Positions 21,851 through 32,806 of a stretch of 64,000 nt of DNA are shown one piece after another. Origin of the DNA: Rhodocollybia butyracea (Eukaryota; Basidiomycota; Agaricomycetes; Agaricales; Omphalotaceae); contig JADNRY010000054.1 of assembly GCA_015501585.1 (NCBI GenBank), positions 62,001 to 126,000 on the forward strand, given 5' to 3'. The notes beneath the pieces are model-generated. The model saw nothing but the letters and a program-made list of their open reading frames with translations, was not told the origin of the DNA and searched no databases. Each line of letters begins with the position of its first letter. Position 1 is the stretch's first letter. Position numbers and translations under genes: made by a program.

Positions 21851-23184
21851 ATGTCTGTGAGTACTGATACCCAACTCGCCAAACAACCATTGCATCCCTC
21901 GATAATCTCGAAACTCGACCCCGAATACGTTGCTTTCCATGAGAAATATATTCAGAACATGACCCCTCGGGAACAGCTCCCATGGGACCCTATAGCAATG
22001 CGGATACCGCTTCCAATAGGTAAGAAACCAATCGATGTAGGGAAGGTCGAGGAATTCGAATTGAAGAGGGGAGGACATGGGAGAATGATGAGAGCATATA
22101 CACCTATTGGAGAACCTCCGAAAACAGGCTGGCCAGTTTTGGTATATTTTCACGGAGGTGAGAGGTCAACGCTTTTGCTTGATGTGGAGGTATTAACTTG
22201 AACAAGGAGGATGGACATTAGGAGGACTCTTTAGCGAGCAATCGATCATCACGAATCTTTGCATCGGTAGGGAAAGAAGTTTTCACCGAGTAGCATGTTG
22301 TCTGACGCAATTCGTATTTAAGGTGCGAAATGTGTTGTGTTATCAGTTGACTATCGATTAGCACCGGAAAACAAATTTCCCGCGGCGGTTGATGACGCCG
22401 TAGAGGCACTACAGTGGGTCCTCATGGAAGGAAATGATATCCTCAATGCCGATACATCCAAGATAGCAGTAGGGGGTCTATCCGCGCAAGTACCATTCCT
22501 CTAAAGTTTCCCAACCTGAGTCTGATATGATCTTACCGAAAATAGTGGAGGAAATCTCGCAGCGGTTCTCGCCCTCAAGTCAGTTGAGGAGACCTTCGCT
22601 CCTCCTCTCCCTGCCCCACTAGCACTACAACTCTTATTCGTTCCTTCCTTGGACCAAACCGCCTCTGCCGCCCCTGGTGGACGCTGGGAATCCAACAGAC
22701 ATGCTCCGTTCTTAACACTCTCCCGAATCGCTTGGTTCAAAGAGATGTATTTTCTCACTGAGAACGATTGGTCAAAATGGGAAGCGTCGCCAATTTTGGC
22801 TCCCAATGAGTTATTGGCGAAGGCTCCGAAGACTTGGATTGGGGCTGGGGAGCTGGATATTCTTTGTAATGAAGCTGAGGCATATGCGGAGCGACTGAGA
22901 GAGTGTGGTGTGGATGCTGAGTGTGTGGTTTATAAGGGAGGAACCCATGTAAATTTTATGATCGACGGTGCGTGCTATGAGACTTGTGAGGAATAAAATA
23001 CTAATCAAGTTTGTAACGAACTTATCCCTTCTGGATGAAAAGAGTAAGTGTTACTTTATACCTAATTTTTTAGAAACATGACACTGACCCATTATTGAAT
23101 GACTACAGCATGATGAAGAGTGGCGAGAAAGGAATCGCTGATGCAGTGGAAGCCTTAGCAAAGGCATTTGGGACCGCCAAGTGA
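21851..23184 (+). CDS. Esterase array copy 2, HSL-type alpha/beta-hydrolase (Abhydrolase_3)
   Basis: It appears intact. It opens [20 protein letters not shown]. Exon 1 ends inside the YFHGGG oxyanion motif, completed by [16 protein letters not shown] in exon 2. Exon 3 encodes [20 protein letters not shown] and ends within the nucleophile elbow GLSAGGNLAA, which is restored only if a GC-AG intron (GCAAGT donor near 22488) is removed. Exon 4 carries [35 protein letters not shown] (catalytic Asp) and VYKGGTH (catalytic His). The family hydrolyses small esters and acyl compounds; no signal peptide is seen, so it is probably cytosolic. The last junction is uncertain: reading through meets a stop after CYETCEE, while a GTGTTA-type donor in that segment joins in frame to [24 protein letters not shown]. 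Confidence 0.85.
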
Positions 23185-23346
23185 TGCAATTGTACATGAA
23201 TATGCGAGCGGTGAACAATCAAATGTCAGGAAAATCTTAATCCTTTCAGAGTTTGAGCTGCCCTGTTCGTAGTTTTGTGTCAGAGAAGCAAGTTAGCCTC
23301 TGATAACCCCTTTTCCCACTCGTCAACATAGCCGGTCTTCGCCGGT

Positions 23347-23355
23347 ATATAAAAG
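23347..23355 (+). promoter_or_regulatory. TATA box, esterase copy 3
   Basis: ATATAAAAG, 60 bp before the ATG, immediately after CCGGTCTTCGCCGG at 23332-23345. Confidence 0.7.
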
Positions 23356-23414
23356 ATACATCTTTCAGGGACTTTGTTTTTCATCCTTGCACCCAGTTTC
23401 AAGCACACAAAACA

Positions 23415-24743
23415 ATGTCTGTTAAAACTGAATATACCCAACTCCCAAAGCAACCATTGCATCCCTCGATAATCTCAAAACTCGACCCCGAATACGTTGC
23501 TTTCCATGAGAAATATATTCAGAACATGACTCCTGTGGAACAGCTCCCATGGGACCCTATAGCAATGCGGATACCGCTTCCACGAGGTAAGAAACCACTC
23601 GATGTAGGGAAGATCGAGGATTTTGAGTCGAATGGGGGAGGATATCGAAAAATGATGAGAGCGTATACACCAACTGGAGAACCTCCGAGAACGGGCTGGC
23701 CAGTTTTGGTGTATTTTCACGGAGGTGGGAGGTTAATATTTTTGCTTGGTGTTGAGGTCTTAACTCGAACAAGGAGGATGGATAGTTGGAGGACTCTTTA
23801 GCGAGCAGTCGATCATCACGAATCTTTGCATCGGTAGGGAAGGAAGTTCACCGGGGACTGCTGACTGACGCAATTCGTATGTGAGGTGCAAAATGTGTTG
23901 TGTTATCGGTTGACTATCGATTAGCACCGGAGAACAAATTTCCCGCGGCGGTCGATGACGCTGTAGAGGCACTACAGTGGGTTCTCATGGAAGGAAATAA
24001 TCTCCTCAATGCCGATACATCCAAGATAGCAGTAGGGGGTCTATCCGCGCAAGTACCACTCCTCTACTTTACCAACCTGAGTCTGATATGATCTTACTGA
24101 AAACAGCGGAGGAAATCTCGCAGCAGTTCTCGCCCTCAAATCAGTTGAGGATACCTTCACCCCTCCTCTCCCTGCCCCACTAGCACTACAACTCTTATTC
24201 GTTCCTTCCTTGGACCAAACCGCCTCTGCCGCCCCTGGTGGACGCTGGGAATCCAACAAACATGCTCCGTTCTTAACACGCTCCTTAATGGCTTGGTTCA
24301 AAGAGATGTATTTCCTCACTGAGAAAGACTGGTTAAAATGGGAAGCGTCGCCAATCTTGGCTCCTAATGGGTTATTGGCGAAGGCTCCAAAAACTTGGAT
24401 TGGGGTTGGGGAGCTGGATATTCTTTGTAATGAAGCTGAGGCATATGCGGAGCGACTGAGAGAGTGTGGTGTGGATGCTGAGTGTGTGGTTTATATGGGA
24501 GGAACTCATATGAATTTTTCAATCGACGGTGCGTGTTATGAGGTTTCGAGGAATAAAATACTAATCAAGTTTGTAACGAAATTCTTTCTGGATGAAAAGA
24601 GTAAGTGTTAATTTATACCTAATTTTTTTTAGAAACATGACACTGACCCATTATTGAATGACTACAGCATGATGAAGAGTGGCGAGAAAGGAATTGCTGA
24701 TGCAGTGGAAGCCTTAGCAAAAGCATTTGGAACCGCCAAGTGA
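23415..24743 (+). CDS. Esterase array copy 3, HSL-type alpha/beta-hydrolase (Abhydrolase_3)
   Basis: It appears intact. It begins MSVKTEYTQLPKQPLHPS. Exon 1 runs to about 23725 (YFHGG), then a short exon with [17 protein letters not shown]. Next comes the DYRLAPE exon, then the GC-AG intron (donor near 24048) splitting GLSAGGNLAA, and finally the long exon with [17 protein letters not shown] and YMGGTH. The catalytic Ser, Asp and His positions are all present. Compared with copy 2, differences are scattered substitutions, so the duplication is not recent enough to be identical. Without splicing at the last junction the frame stays open to 24611; with splicing it ends [10 protein letters not shown] at 24743. 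It is followed by the fused gene fragments at 24950-25480. Confidence 0.85.
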
Positions 24744-24949
24744 CTGACCGTGATGCAATTGTACATGTAAGAATAATGAATATGTGAACGGTGATCTACT
24801 AAAAGAGCAATCAAACGCCATGATGAAAATTTTAATCCTTTCAGAGCGTTCGCAGTTTTGTGTGTCGCAGAGAAGCGAGTTGCTGGGTCTGTTGGGTTGT
24901 TCAGACGCCCCTTCGCCGCGTTTATGTTCACTCACGTCAAATGCAGATG

Positions 24950-25231
24950 TATGTCACGATTGGTCCTATAGGTCATTTGCATGCGTAGTACATGTCCAAG
25001 ACTGAACATGCATATAGACCCCCAACCTCAAAACCTAATTCCCTGTCGTCTCCCCTAAGACGCGACGCATCTTTGAGACGCTTGAGCAACCATTTCGGCG
25101 GCTCAGATTCGGAGTTTGAATCGCGTTCCTCGGTTATTGAACTGCAACCAGGCTTCACCCGGAGCGTGACAGTATCATCCGAGAGATTGCGCACCAGCGC
25201 GATAAGTGGGGCAGCGTGAGTGACAAGCAGG
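24950..25231 (-). pseudogene. Truncated 3' fragment of the histidine-phosphatase gene
   Basis: On the minus strand it encodes LLVTHAAPLIALVRNLSDD, RVKPGCSSIT and PKWLLKRLKDASRLRGDD. This matches the last exon and 3' flank of the complete gene at 27320-28298. It stops abruptly around 25232 and has small indels that break the frame. It is a duplication by-product. Confidence 0.85.
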
Positions 25232-25480
25232 ATGGATATCTTGACTCTTCCTGCCCTCCCTCTATCGCGTCTACGGCACATACAGACTTTGCCAAATATT
25301 TGTCAACGACGAAGAACACGATATGCCTTTGGCGTCCGATTGGTGTACTTCTTAGTGCTTTGATAGCACTCGAAGAGAGCAACGAAGTTCATCCGACTAC
25401 CGAGTGGGTGCGTTACGAGTAGAGTAGTCCTTGCAAAACTATCAGGAGATTCTAGTGTTAGCTATGCCAGTGCTTGGGTC
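25232..25480 (+). pseudogene. Truncated 3' fragment of the MEMO gene
   Basis: It begins ATGGATATCTTGACTC and encodes SIASTAHTDFAKYLSTTKNT, then RPIGVLLSALIALEESNEVH. This matches the C-terminal exon of the MEMO gene from about 18935 and continues into the same 3' flank. It joins the phosphatase fragment directly, with almost no spacer. Confidence 0.85.
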
Positions 25481-25642
25481 AAGTTATAAATGAAGAAATG
25501 TGTTCAGATTTGGGGTAGATTTGTATGTACATTGAGGGCGTCTGGATGAACATTACAAGCCTTAGCCTGATACCCTCTGATACGCCTTTTCCCACTCGTT
25601 AACATAGCCGGTGTTCGCCGGCCAAATTCAGATGACTGAACT

Positions 25643-25651
25643 ATATAAAAG
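25643..25651 (+). promoter_or_regulatory. TATA box, esterase copy 4
   Basis: ATATAAAAG, 60 bp before the ATG. CCGGTGTTCGCCGG lies at about 25608-25621. Confidence 0.7.
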
Positions 25652-25710
25652 ATAGATCTTTCAGGGACTTTGTTTTCCATCCTTCCGCCCAGTTTCAAGC
25701 ACACACAACA

Positions 25711-27041
25711 ATGTCTGTGAATACTGAACACACCCAACTCCCAAAGCAACCATTGCATCCCTCGATAATTTCAAAACTCGACCCCGAATATGTTGCTTTC
25801 CATGAGAAATATATCCAGAACGTAACTCCCGTGGAACAGCTCCCATGGGACCCTATAGCAAGGCGGATACCGCTTTCAGTAGGTAAGAAACCACTCGATG
25901 TAGGGAAGATCGAGGAATTCGAATTGAAAAGAGGGGGACATGGGAGAATGATGAGAGCATATACACCTACTGGAGAACCTCCGAAAACAGGCTGGCCAGT
26001 TTTGGTATATTTTTCACGGAGGTGAGAGGTCAACGCTTTCGCTCGATGTTGAGGTATTATTAACTTGAACAAGGGGGATGGACATTAGGAGGACTCTTCA
26101 GCGAGCAGTCGATCATCACGAATCATTGCATGGGTAGGGAAGGAAGTGTTCACTGAGCATGTCGACTGATGCAATTCTTATCTAAGGTGCAAAATGTGTT
26201 GTGTTATCAGTTGACTATCGATTAGCACCGGAGAATAAATTTCCTGCTGCGGTTGATGACGCTGTAGAGGCACTACAGTGGGTCCTTATAGAAGGAAATA
26301 ATCTTCTTAATGCCGATACATCCAAGATAGCAGTCGGTGGTCTATCCGCGCAAGTACCCCTACTCTACTTTCCCAACCTGAGTCTGATATGATCTTACCG
26401 AAAACAGTGGAGGAAATCTCGCAGCGGTTCTCGCCCTCAAATCGGTTGAGGAGACCTTCACCCCTCCTCTCCCTGCCCCATTGGCACTACAACTTTTATT
26501 CGTTCCCTCCTTGGATTTCACCGCCTCTGCCGCCCCTGGGGGACGCTGGGAGTCCAACAGACATGCTCCGTTCTTAACATTATCCCGAATGGCGTGGTTC
26601 AAAGAGATGTATTTCCTCACTGAGACCGACTGCTTAAAATGGGAAGCGTCGCCAATTTTGGCTCCCAATGAGTTATTGGCGAAAGCTCCGAAGACTTGGA
26701 TTGGGGCTGGGGAGCTGGATATTCTTTGTAATGAAGCTGAGGCATATGTGGAGCGATTGAGAGAGTGTGGTGTGGATGCTGAGTGTGTGGTTTACAAGGG
26801 AGGAACTCACTTAAATTTTTCAATCGACGGTGCGTGTTATGATGTTTTGAGGAATATAATACTAATCAGATTTGTAACGAAATTCCTTCTGGATGAAAAG
26901 AGTGAGTGTTAATTTATACCTAATTTTTGGAAATAAGGCACTCACCCATTACTGAATGACTGCAGCATGATGAAGAATGGCGAGAAAGGAATTGCTGATG
27001 CAGTGGAAGCCTTAGCAAAAGCATTTGGAACCGCCAAGTGA
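25711..27041 (+). CDS. Esterase array copy 4, HSL-type alpha/beta-hydrolase, one frameshift
   Basis: It starts MSVNTEHTQLPKQPLHPS and has the same exon plan and catalytic residues as copies 2 and 3, including DYRLAPE, the GC-AG intron inside [18 protein letters not shown] and GGTH. The only break is one extra T in a T5 run at 26010-26014, inside the oxyanion-hole codons (TATTTTTCACGG against TATTTTCACGG in the other copies). Given similar homopolymer errors elsewhere in the window, the gene may be functional. It is followed, tail to tail, by the complete histidine phosphatase gene. Confidence 0.75.
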
Positions 27042-27319
27042 CCGCGATGCAATTGTAAGAATAATAAATATGTATTACTAGAAGAGCAATCAAAGGTCAT
27101 GAAAATCTTAATCCTTTCAGAGCTTGAGCTGCCTGTTCGTAGTTTTGTGTCACATTGAAGTGAGTCGCTGGGTCTGGGGGATTGTTCAGCCTCCCTCTCA
27201 CATTTATGTTCACTCACCTTAATTGCAGATGTGTGTGATTGGTCCTATAGGTCATTTGTATGCATGGTATGTGTCCTCGGAGACTGAACAAGCATATATA
27301 TCTACAAACCTAGATAAAA

Positions 27320-28298
27320 TCAATAATAGTCCTCAAATCCCCATTCCCTGACGTCCCCCCTAACATGCGACGCATCTCCGAGACGCTTGAGCAGCCATTT
27401 TGGCGCCTCGGATTCTCCGTTTGAGTCGCGTTCAAACTCGGTTATTGAACAGCAACCAGGCTTGACCCGAAGCGTGGTATCATCCGAAAGATTGCGCACC
27501 AGCGCGATAAGTGGGGCAGCGTGAGTGACGAGCAGTACTCTTTCGTGTCTCTTTGGAGGAAGAGTAGTTTCAACCTCGTGAATGAATCGAGGAAGAAACT
27601 TTGACATTCTTTCCGTTATTTGAACAATCGATTCACCAGTCGAAGGAGGATACCAAAGCTTTGACCAAGCATCCGCGTCTATTTCTGGGAAATCTGTACG
27701 AAGGAATTTCGGACTTGGAGGTTCGGGCTGTTTAGTTCCTTTGCTAGCGGTGAGGTCAGAATACCATTCTGAAATCCCTGATGTTGTTCAGTATGGAAGC
27801 ATGTGAAGATATCAGGGTACGATACTTACAATGGTCAACATATATTGGTATGTCCAGAGCGATGCTTGAACATTGGCTCGTTTGCAGGCAGCGATCTAGA
27901 AATGGTTATTGACCCATCAAACCACCATCAGGTAGACACTGACGATATGGGGAAGAGAATATCGCGGTTGGTCTCTTGTCTTCAGGCAAAGACGCGAGAT
28001 AAGCTGCCAGATCCTGCGCTTGAGTCTTATGAAAGGATAATTAGTTCTGCTGGCAGGAAGGCGTTACCAAGTACTGACTAGCCCAAGATCGGAGAGCGGA
28101 TCATTGCGATTTGACCTTTGGCAGTATCATGAGCACAAGAAGAATGGACCAATAATATCGAGAACTTGCCGGTCTCCAGTCTCCCAGCTACTTCGAAACC
28201 CTGTATAAAACGAGGTGGAATCACTAGCGACGCCAAGTCTCAAAGGACTCTGAATAGATTGTTTTACCGTGTCGAGAGATCAATAGTGTCTGAATCAT
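27320..28298 (-). CDS. Histidine phosphatase (phosphoglycerate mutase superfamily), second paralog
   Basis: Start MIQTLLISRHG at 28298. The first exon (28268-28298) carries the RHG motif, completed by GFRSSWETGD after an intron at 28201-28267. A GC-AG intron (GCAAGT donor, about 54 nt) is needed to reach SNRNDPLSDLGL in frame. Later exons give FSSPYHRCLQTSQ, IPIYVDH, ISEWYSDL and the long last exon with VLLVTHAAPL (second catalytic His), ending WGFEDYY at 27320. It is a paralog of the gene at 9475-10609, with the same RCLQTSQ and SEWYS blocks. Its 3' end is duplicated at 24950-25231. Substrate unknown. Confidence 0.8.
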
Positions 28299-28484
28299 AT
28301 TTCCTGCTGATATCACACAAAAATGCCTCAAAGCGAAATTTAAACGAAGGATGTTGAATCTTGATGAAAGAAGACAAGAAGACGCCACCTGTGACCTGAC
28401 AACGTACAAGTTATTAGGCGCTTGTTCCTCAAGCAGTGACATAGCATTTTATTTCTACTGTACATCTTCAAATAATTGTACATA

Positions 28485-30037
28485 TTAGCACACATGCTCA
28501 GGCGCCTTCGTATCCTCCACTGGTGGTCCCAAATCGACACCAATGGTCCTATCAAACACTTCCATCATGAACGAAAATAGCGACCGAGTTAAGGCAGCGT
28601 CCCAACGTCCTTTGGAGCTCTCATCGCGAATGAAGGCGTGCTGGGCTTGAACTTCAAGGAACTGAACTCCAAGAATTACTTTCGCATTGAAAAGAAGCAG
28701 AGGCACGAGTACTCACGGAGGTAGTGACATTGGCGTCCTCTAATGCAGTTCGGATAAGATCACGGCCAGCGCGAGGGACGTGAGTGTCCTGGATGAAGTT
28801 AGTAAGCAAAGGACCGAGAATGTCAGAAACTGTAATGCTTACTTGCTTCCCGAAAATCATCTGCGCAAGGACGAGAATAAGACACCGATTGTCATGGGAT
28901 ATTGTTCTGAACTCACCACCAGTTCCCCTTTCCCAGTAAGATCCCCATTGCGAACCTTGATCAATGTATCGTCGCTTTTACCTTTACCCAAAGTCGCAGA
29001 GTGGACATCGGTAGCAAAAAAACACACTGAGGAGAGAACTCGTTGATCAAATGCTGCCTATTTAGCGTATTTCAGGTAAGGTCATTCCAGTGGGGAACGA
29101 AGCTTACCCGGAATGCCTACGATCGAACAGAAAAAAATCGAGACTGTTTCAGGGATGGGAAGTAATCGAAAGCAACAGTGCTAGGTCTCACCAGGTGCCC
29201 TAAAAAGCCAGCGTTAATCCACGAAGGCCAATGAGGTCAAAAGTTATGTACCTCCAAGACACATTCCGGTTGCTGTAGGCGGTGTGAACGGTTCAGACAT
29301 AAGAATAATATGGATATATCCTGCTACGAACCACCAATACGTCCATTGCAGTTGGAAAGAGAGCATAATAGGTCAATGCTTAACTTGGCGTCCTACTTAC
29401 ACCATGAAAATAGAAGGTTCAAGAAACCAATTTAACAAAACGAACCTCATCAAATGCAGCGACAGTTTTTTCAATCTTTGTAGATCGACACCGTTAGAAA
29501 TTGTTCGCTCAGAGTGAAAGATGATCCACCTTGTATTTGTTCCCTCTATCGGTTCCTGCAAACATATCGATAGTACAGAGGAGACCCCAAGCGTTAACTC
29601 GAGCATACCAACCTTCTGTATCATAAGGCATCGGTTCGGGACCCTCGAATTCATGATAGATTGAAGGGCACGCTATATTCACCCACCATCAGCGGCACTT
29701 GGATTCAGAGTGCGAATTACTGACCGACCACAAAGCCTTGGCTAGCAATCTGGCTAGCGAAACGTTCCACTGGTCCAGTGACTTGATATATCTCACTAGA
29801 ACAATTAAATTCAGCACCAGGGAATGTAGATGAGGCATACCTAAAGACAATCACACCTAAGTAGTATGACATTCAGTCAGAAATTCTTATCCAGCAATCA
29901 TCATCATCAGTGCGCGCACCAGGGAATTTTGCTTGAGGATACCTGGGGATTGAGGGAGAGATCACAAAAACTCTGAGAGGCCTTCCATCCGGATCGAGCT
30001 GAGTCTGTATATCGTGAAAAGTCTTTGTTACAAGCAT
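28485..30037 (-). CDS. Dienelactone hydrolase family protein (carboxymethylenebutenolidase-like)
   Basis: An alpha/beta-hydrolase that uses Cys as nucleophile; bacterial relatives open dienelactone in chlorocatechol breakdown, fungal substrates are mostly unknown. The gene has about a dozen short exons. The start MLVTKTFHDIQTQLDPDG at 30037 leads to VIVFSEIYQVTGPVERFASQ, then FVVACPSIYHEFEGPEP, GTDRGNKYK, RIGATGMCLGGHLAFRAAFD (nucleophile Cys), GKQDTHVPRAG (Asp) and QAQHAFIRDE (His). Two exons are tiny: GGCACCTG (8 nt) and GCATTCCGG (9 nt), and together they encode the HLAFR part of the motif. It stands 110 bp from the divergent acetyltransferase gene. Confidence 0.88.
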
Positions 30038-30147
30038 GGTCAGCAATGATGGTCAAAGTCAAGATTGACGCCCGTCACAAACGTGTCCAAAGCCGCCATG
30101 TAGCTGTACAAAGTTGTTCCTGGGTTCGTTTCTTTTCGTTCACCATC

Positions 30148-31033
30148 ATGACCGCCTTGATTCGCTCGTACAAGGCTGAAGATGACAAGGAAGTTCGGTT
30201 TATAATGGCGAAGGGGGCAATGGAGGGACTCGCACCCGCGAATATGCAAAGTATGTTCACCTTTAAATTTTCGTTCACAAACTGCAACTGGATTTTGCAG
30301 GCATATTCCACCCCCTTTCACTCGCTCTATGGGGTCTTTTATCGTCAATTTGGATTCAATACATGGGCTGGTGGCCGTCACTCGATGAAGATGTATACCA
30401 ACTGGCTTTGGCCCTCATCAGCCTTATGTTACCACTTGGAACCACAGCTGTTCCTAACATCCTATTTTCAGACTGGTTAGTTGGGTACTATGTTCCCTAT
30501 TTTCTTCTATTAACCCTTTTCTCAGGATAAACAGGCCATATTTTGATGATCAAACCCAAGCCGCCCTACACGCTCCAGACATGGCCAGTAACCTCGAGAC
30601 CTATTACTCTCGGTCTCGCGCCTCGGGCATATGGATTCTCGAGCTTGGCGGGCGGACTATTGGCCTTATAGCCATCGATGCCTCGCCTGACGCTGAAGTC
30701 GCTCGGCTGGAGGATGTGCCTAAAGGAACGAAGCGTAAGGCCTCTCACACCGCTGTCATTCGCCATTTTTACGTCGATGAACAATATCGTCCAACTGGTA
30801 TACAAAAGGACCTCCTCGATCATGCGCTAAAAACAACATTCAGTGCTGATTCGTCTTTGGCACGCGTAAAAGCGACTAGCTCTCCTCTTAGAGAGTACAC
30901 CGCAAAGGCTTTGACTGAGGCGGGATTTAAATTTGAAGCTGTGGCAGCAACTATTGGGTTGCTGAGATGGAAAGTAAATACCCTAGTTTTGACGAAAGGA
31001 GCGTTGCAGAACTCTGTCAAAAGCCGTAAATAA
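30148..31033 (+). CDS. Membrane-anchored GNAT-type N-acetyltransferase
   Basis: Three exons (30148-30250, 30301-30475, 30526-31033) give 261 residues. After a short N-terminal part (SYKAEDDKEVRFIMAKGAMEG) come two hydrophobic segments, roughly residues 38-58 and 70-92, likely a membrane hairpin. The C-terminal half has GNAT features: ASGIWILELGGRTIGLIAID, then IRHFYVDEQYRPTGIQKDLL as the acetyl-CoA loop, where the usual Q/RxxGxG/A is only loosely kept. The layout is like camello/NAT8-type acetyltransferases. Substrate unknown. The start was chosen as the first ATG in frame. Confidence 0.7.
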
Positions 31034-31090
31034 ACACGCCGTACATTTATAACATACTTGTAGGGATTTTTGGGAATTTGACGCGCAAAA

Positions 31091-32351
31091 ATGTCACTTG
31101 CTTCTTCCCTTGACTCCCCACGTCCTAGTCAGCATTTGTTGCTTCTTCAATCTTCAATATCTCAGTCGTGTTTACCTCTAATTCGTCACATCATTACACA
31201 CAATTCTGCGCAGAAGGAGCCTGTGAAAAAACTTTTATTTTGTGTTCTCCATCCTCCGTCATGTCTTGTCCAAGATCCTGCTGCTGCAAACGTTCAAATC
31301 TACGACTATCTGGATAATATACCGGGATACAGTGATCCATGGATGGATCCTTGTTCCCTGATATTGGAAGCTGTAAAAAATGGTCAGTATCAGGTGCGAC
31401 AATTGCTTGGTATGGTATATGCTTATCCAGAAATGTCCAGTGCCCGAAACATTGCCTATTGAGGTGATAATAGACTCTTTGGATACTCTTCTAGTCGACA
31501 ATGGCTCCCAATCACAAACATATAAGTTTCTGCGGTCTCTTATGAGCCTGATCTCTGCACGATCAAGTATGTTTCGTTGGTGTATCTCAACAACATCGCT
31601 CACTCTATATCCCAGAACCATCCAGACTAGTTCTACACCTTTGTACACCAAGCGAAATGCTGCCTCTTCTCGTTTCTACGGCGTTCTCGCCTACAATCAT
31701 ACAACTCATCGCTCATCCTCCAGCCCTGTTAACACATCTTGCAACAGAATATATGACTCCGCCACCCCCACTGTCGCCTGAAGCAAAATTCTGGGGAGTA
31801 TTTATTCCTATTAGTGAACGTGGACGAGACACGGAAGCTCTTATATTTGGACAGGGAGGCGAAGGAAGTGGAGGGCACAGTGAAATGGTTGTGGAGGTGA
31901 TTGCGAGAGGCGGGGCTGATAATTCGGGAAGGAGAAAGGCTGTTGAACGGTATTTGGAAGGATGGGACATAGATCAAGGTCATTCTGTGGACTTGAGCCA
32001 GATGAGTAGTTTGATTTCCATCTGGAAGAGAAAGGTTTTCGTTCAAGAGGTCGGGTTGAAGCTTGTTTCAGCTTGCTAGTGCTGATGGCTCTCTATTTTA
32101 GGTTGCTCCAGATCCAACGCAAAACGTGTCTTTCAATCTTCATCTCACTCCTTCACAGCAAGAGTCTCGATCCAAAGTTCCTTTGCCTTATGCGCATGAA
32201 GGTAGAGATTCATGCTCTCTTATACGATCCTTTTCTTATCACATTGGCTACAGGAGTCCCTTCAACCCAAGCCATGAGTGCTATCTTGTACGATCCAGAT
32301 TCAGCGGATGATATTGACGACGACGATCCGGACGAAGATCTAGATATTTAA
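31091..32351 (+). CDS. ELP5: Elongator complex protein 5
   Basis: Elp5 is part of the Elp4-5-6 ring of the Elongator complex, which modifies wobble uridines of tRNA. Five exons (31091-31382, 31441-31566, 31616-32049, 32102-32201, 32254-32351) give 349 residues. Recognition rests on the conserved C-terminus: PTQNVSFNLHLTPSQQESRSK, VPLPYAHEG, then AILYDPDSADDIDDDDPDED, and on the RecA-like order of VIIDSLDTLLVD. All splice junctions keep frame. Confidence 0.88.
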
Positions 32352-32419
32352 CGTCATGTACAAGATAAAAGTATCGAGCAAGTCAGAAGTATTCATGCGT
32401 ACTTCAATGTGATACAGTG

Positions 32420-32806
32420 CCCTCTAGCGGTTACCGTTCGTTCGAACTGCAACGCAAATCCCTTTCTAGATCTGTCCTGGAGGCCAACCCTGTCGCAGAC
32501 CTGAGTAAGTAAATTAGAAAGACACTCATCGCATTACCGAAGTCCTGACCACCACCTTCTTTTGGATCAACCTCTCACTTGATAAGTGTGTGATATGTAT
32601 CTATCTGTTACGGCTTACTTTTTTTCAGTAAAAGCGATATGATAAATTATTGGCATTTCTGCAAGAAATTGTAGAGCTCAATTGGACTTGTCTAGTATAA
32701 CAGCGTACCGCTATAGAACCCTAGGAGAAACTCAATACATTGATATCTACGCAGATGAACATCGCAAGAAGTATGTTACACGAATACTCGAAACTGAGAG
32801 GAGAAG
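32420..32806. repeat. Duplicated F-box 3' module, copy A
   Basis: This segment recurs next to the other two F-box copies (35890-36292 and 38740-39262). Shared blocks are CTGGAGGCCA...CTGTCGCA...GTAAGTAA and CAACCTCTCACTTGATAAG. No credible gene. It marks the lower boundary of the duplicated unit. Confidence 0.7.
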
